A stretch of 6,506 nt of DNA. Origin: Clostridium sp. (GTDB lineage: Bacteria; Bacillota; Clostridia; Clostridiales; Clostridiaceae). The notes below the pieces were generated by a model, which saw nothing but the letters and a program-made list of their open reading frames with translations, made no database searches and was not told the DNA's origin. Made by a program: the position numbers and the translations under genes. The stretch covers positions 1-6,506 of the forward strand of contig JAAZGI010000140.1 in NCBI GenBank assembly GCA_012511315.1, given 5' to 3'. This document shows, piece after piece, positions 5,242 through 6,506 of the stretch. Positions within the stretch are counted from its first letter, which is position 1. The number at the start of each line of letters is the position of its first letter.

Positions 5242-6506
5242 ATGGAACCATTAGCATCTCGGCTTAGACCCGAGACCATCGATGAAGTGATAGGCCAAAA
5301 ACACATTGTGGGAGAAGGCAAGATTTTATCTTCCATGATCCGAAATAAAAAACTTTTAAATATGCTATTTTACGGACCACCAGGCACAGGCAAGACCACT
5401 GTGGCTCGTCTATTAGCAGACCTAATGGATCGCCAATTCTTTATGCTGAATGGATCCACGGACTCCTTGAAAGACATTCGAGAGGTGCTAGAAAACCTCA
5501 ATACCATGATGGGCTATTCAGGCATCATCCTCTATATTGATGAGATCCATATGTTTAACAAAAGAAATCAACAAATTCTTTTAGACTACATTGAGGATGG
5601 TCGCGTGATTTTAATTGGCTCTACCACAGAGAACCCGCACTTTGCAGTGTTTAAGGCTTTGGTGTCGCGCTGCCTAGTGGTGGAATTTAAACCCCTTAAT
5701 CCAGGGGATATCGTGGAGGGCTTAGAACGGGGCTTAGATGTATTAAAAAAAGCAAACAATCTAGACGCTTTTAATGTATCCTATTCAGTGCTAGCTAATA
5801 TAGCGGCCATTAGTGATGGGGATATGCGCAAAGGTTTAAACTCTTTAGAGATGATGTTTATAAGTCGTTATGGAGCGGGACAAAAGGTAGTGGAAGTCAC
5901 CGATTCCGATGCTGAAGAACTCCTAGGTCGCAAAATGCTCAACTATGATTCAGATGGTGACACCCACTTTGATATGCTATCAGCCTTTCATAAGTCAGTT
6001 CGTGGATCAGACCCTGATGCAGCCATTGTATATCTGGCCATGCTTTTAAAGGGTGGAGATTTAATCTCTGTTTGTAGGCGACTGCTTTGTATCGCCAGCG
6101 AGGATATTGGCCTAGCTTATCCCATGGCCATACCCATTGTGAAAGCAGCTGTGGATTCAGCTCTCCAATTAGGACTGCCTGAGGCCGTTCTACCCCTATC
6201 CAATGCCACAGTGCTACTTTGTACGTCTCCCAAGTCAAACAGCGCTCCTACAGCATACTGGAAGGCAGAGGCGGCAATTGAGCGGCAAGACATCGGTGAA
6301 ATCCCATCCGATATCCGTGATGGTCATTACAGCGGTGCTCAATCACTCGGCAGAGCTCAAAACTATCGCTACCCCCATAGCTATCCCCACCATTGGGTGC
6401 CACAAGAATATATGCCAACTGGATTTAAAGGCACCGTGTTCTATGAATTTGGGGAGAATCGCATGGAAGAGGCCAGCCGCAAGTATTGGGAGGCTCTAAA
6501 AAGTGA
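5242..6506 (+). CDS. rarA: Replication-associated recombination protein A (RarA/MgsA AAA+ ATPase), 3' end cut by the window
   Basis: The frame is open for 421 codons to the last base, so the gene runs off the window, probably lacking only its last residues. RarA-family proteins are AAA+ ATPases related to clamp-loader subunits and RuvB. They act at stalled replication forks in the cytoplasm. The N-terminus PLASRLRPETIDEVIGQ matches the family. Walker A is GPPGTGKTT (45-53), Walker B LYIDEIH with Asp100 and Glu101, sensor 1 GSTTENP (126-132), arginine finger Arg143 in LVSRC, and sensor 2 Arg196 in GDMRKGLNSLE. The C-terminal tetramerisation part is clear: SAFHKSVRGSDPDAA, ASEDIGLA, a PKSNSA segment and GYxG-like GFKGTVFYE near the end. 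Methionine at 104 replaces the Arg usual in the family's IHRFNK stretch. The start ATG follows GAAAGGGA at 11-base spacing. The gene is read from a promoter near 5050 through a structured leader of about 184 bases. Confidence 0.95.
   Translation, partial: MEPLASRLRPETIDEVIGQKHIVGEGKILSSMIRNKKLLNMLFYGPPGTGKTTVARLLADLMDRQFFMLNGSTDSLKDIREVLENLNTMMGYSGIILYIDEIHMFNKRNQQILLDYIEDGRVILIGSTTENPHFAVFKALVSRCLVVEFKPLNPGDIVEGLERGLDVLKKANNLDAFNVSYSVLANIAAISDGDMRKGLNSLEMMFISRYGAGQKVVEVTDSDAEELLGRKMLNYDSDGDTHFDMLSAFHKSVRGSDPDAAIVYLAMLLKGGDLISVCRRLLCIASEDIGLAYPMAIPIVKAAVDSALQLGLPEAVLPLSNATVLLCTSPKSNSAPTAYWKAEAAIERQDIGEIPSDIRDGHYSGAQSLGRAQNYRYPHSYPHHWVPQEYMPTGFKGTVFYEFGENRMEEASRKYWEALKS

Noticed and set aside
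5939..6499. 98-99 codon frames overlapping rarA on both strands
   Set aside because: RarA motifs run continuously through this region, so these are shadows.
6504..6506. Terminal TGA as the rarA stop codon
   Set aside because: It is out of frame: the rarA frame ends AAA AGT GA, so the gene continues past the window.

Overview
The window looks like chromosomal DNA from a low-G+C Gram-positive bacterium (Bacillota). The evidence is AT-rich intergenic DNA, strong AGGAGG-type ribosome binding sites, Rho-independent terminators, an ABC-type ferric-chelate/cobalamin uptake system, a secreted protein with bacterial SH3 repeats and a RarA ATPase of Firmicute type. The genus cannot be decided from the sequence; a clostridial or related anaerobic lineage is only a guess.

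Layout. Positions 1-540 hold the C-terminal part of a FecB/BtuF-type substrate-binding protein, followed by a terminator (609-656). A gap of about 600 bases follows. It holds no convincing gene but contains a 12-bp tandem duplication, a perfect 20-bp-stem hairpin and a degenerate array of 32-bp direct repeats. Then come a FecCD/BtuC-type permease (1148-2188) and its ATPase (2188-2955), which overlap by one base. Together these three genes would form one importer: the binding protein captures a metal chelate or corrinoid outside, a permease homodimer forms the channel, and the ATPase dimer powers it. The substrate cannot be named from what is visible.

A bidirectional terminator (3062-3103) separates this operon from a convergent minus-strand gene (4529-3207). 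That gene encodes a predicted secreted protein with three SH3b repeats and a C-terminal sortase-like domain. The domain keeps the catalytic-type His and Cys but has no recognisable Arg. A 16-bp palindrome lies in its upstream region, between a weak promoter candidate and the ribosome binding site.

The 712-base gap from 4530 to 5241 has no confident gene. It contains an isolated terminator-like hairpin (4860-4887), an extended -10 promoter inside an inverted repeat (5041-5060), and a transcript leader that can fold into a long bulged hairpin. The leader runs into rarA (5242 to the window edge), a AAA+ ATPase of replication-fork maintenance, which lacks only its last residues.

The most unusual items are the SH3b-sortase-like fusion, the 32-bp repeat array before the permease, and the structured rarA leader. 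None amounts to proof of a new system.
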